A stretch of 64,000 bases of DNA from Marinobacter antarcticus (GTDB lineage: Bacteria; Pseudomonadota; Gammaproteobacteria; Pseudomonadales; Oleiphilaceae): the NCBI RefSeq assembly GCF_900142385.1, contig NZ_FRAQ01000003.1:62001-126000 (forward strand), in the 5' to 3' direction. The position numbers and the translations under genes are program-made. The notes below the pieces were generated by a model that had not been told where the DNA came from, made no database searches, and was given only the letters and a program-made list of their open reading frames with translations. Shown here piece after piece: positions 63,865 to 64,000 of the stretch (position 1 is the first letter of the stretch; each line of letters opens with the position of its first letter).

Positions 63865-64000
63865 AAATTGCAGTTCTGTCCCGTAACCGGCATCTCTACT
63901 CGACCCGTCGTCTGGTGGAAGAAGGTATTAACCGTGGTCATGAGGTGAAGGTTATCGATTGCCTGCACTGCTCGATGAACATCACGTCTGCCAACCCCCG
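63861..64000 (+). CDS. rimK: RimK-type ATP-grasp ligase, N-terminal part
   Basis: The first 46 codons of RimK, the ATP-grasp ligase that adds Glu to ribosomal protein S6 (and can make poly-Glu), read [21 protein letters not shown], then [12 protein letters not shown]. The window ends inside the gene. The start overlaps the preceding stop by four bases. The S6 encoded at 20114-20554 has an acidic tail suited to this modification. Confidence 0.9.
   Translation, partial: MKIAVLSRNRHLYSTRRLVEEGINRGHEVKVIDCLHCSMNITSANP

Overview
The window reads as a chromosomal stretch of a marine gammaproteobacterium, most likely Marinobacter or a close relative. I infer this from the Pseudomonas/Marinobacter-type gene orders (proA-nadD-rsfS-rlmH-mrdA-rodA-rlpA-dacA-lipB; rpsF-rpsR-membrane protein-rplI-dnaB-alr; prs/ispE/lolB divergent from hemA-prfA-prmC), an Anr-type FNR regulator, and a glucosylglycerol synthase/phosphorylase pair of the kind known from Marinobacter. 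No database search was possible, so the genus is an inference.

Layout. 1-8.5 kb: end of proA, NAD synthesis, ribosome factors, the elongation and septal cell-wall set (PBP2, RodA, RlpA, PBP5) and lipoate transfer. 8.7-16.2 kb: an ABC1 kinase, a DedA-like membrane protein overlapping it tail to tail, a GrxA-type glutaredoxin with a CGFC site, a PPi-type phosphofructokinase, mpl, ubiX, an acyl-CoA dehydrogenase and a tiny lipoprotein. 16.3-25 kb: tRNA-Leu, rnr-rlmB, the S6/S18/L9 ribosomal cluster, dnaB and alr. 25-33.2 kb: a RmlD-like reductase, anr with an FNR box in its own leader, ylqF-fabB, a Spy-like protein, lipA, metY, a single-domain PACE-type protein and tRNA-Met.

34.2-37.7 kb is the accessory heart of the window: a decayed integron. 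A fragment of an integron-type integrase (minus strand) lies beside a fragment of an IS1182-type transposase. They are followed on the plus strand by small, mostly AT-rich, unrelated genes (SDR reductase, cupin, broken D-Ala-D-Ala dipeptidase, MarC-like protein, small secreted protein). These are separated by attC-type sites of at least three different families, one closely resembling the Vibrio cholerae repeat (VCR). A homocysteine S-methyltransferase-like gene sits at the far end. 38.7-44 kb is an osmolyte module: a fused glucosylglycerol-phosphate phosphatase/synthase, a GH13_18 phosphorylase and a divergent MFS transporter. It is followed by a Na+/H+ antiporter, two TPM-domain proteins with LemA, and a shikimate-kinase-like gene.

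48-64 kb returns to housekeeping: ychF, pth, rplY, prs, tRNA-Gln, ispE, lolB and a TPR lipoprotein on the minus strand; hemA, prfA, prmC and moeB on the plus strand. A 115-bp element bounded by 31-bp perfect inverted repeats separates moeB from a photolyase gene. The window ends with a DUF432-like protein, an MscS channel, a RimK-associated protease-like protein and the start of rimK.

No CRISPR array, complete prophage or intact insertion sequence was seen.
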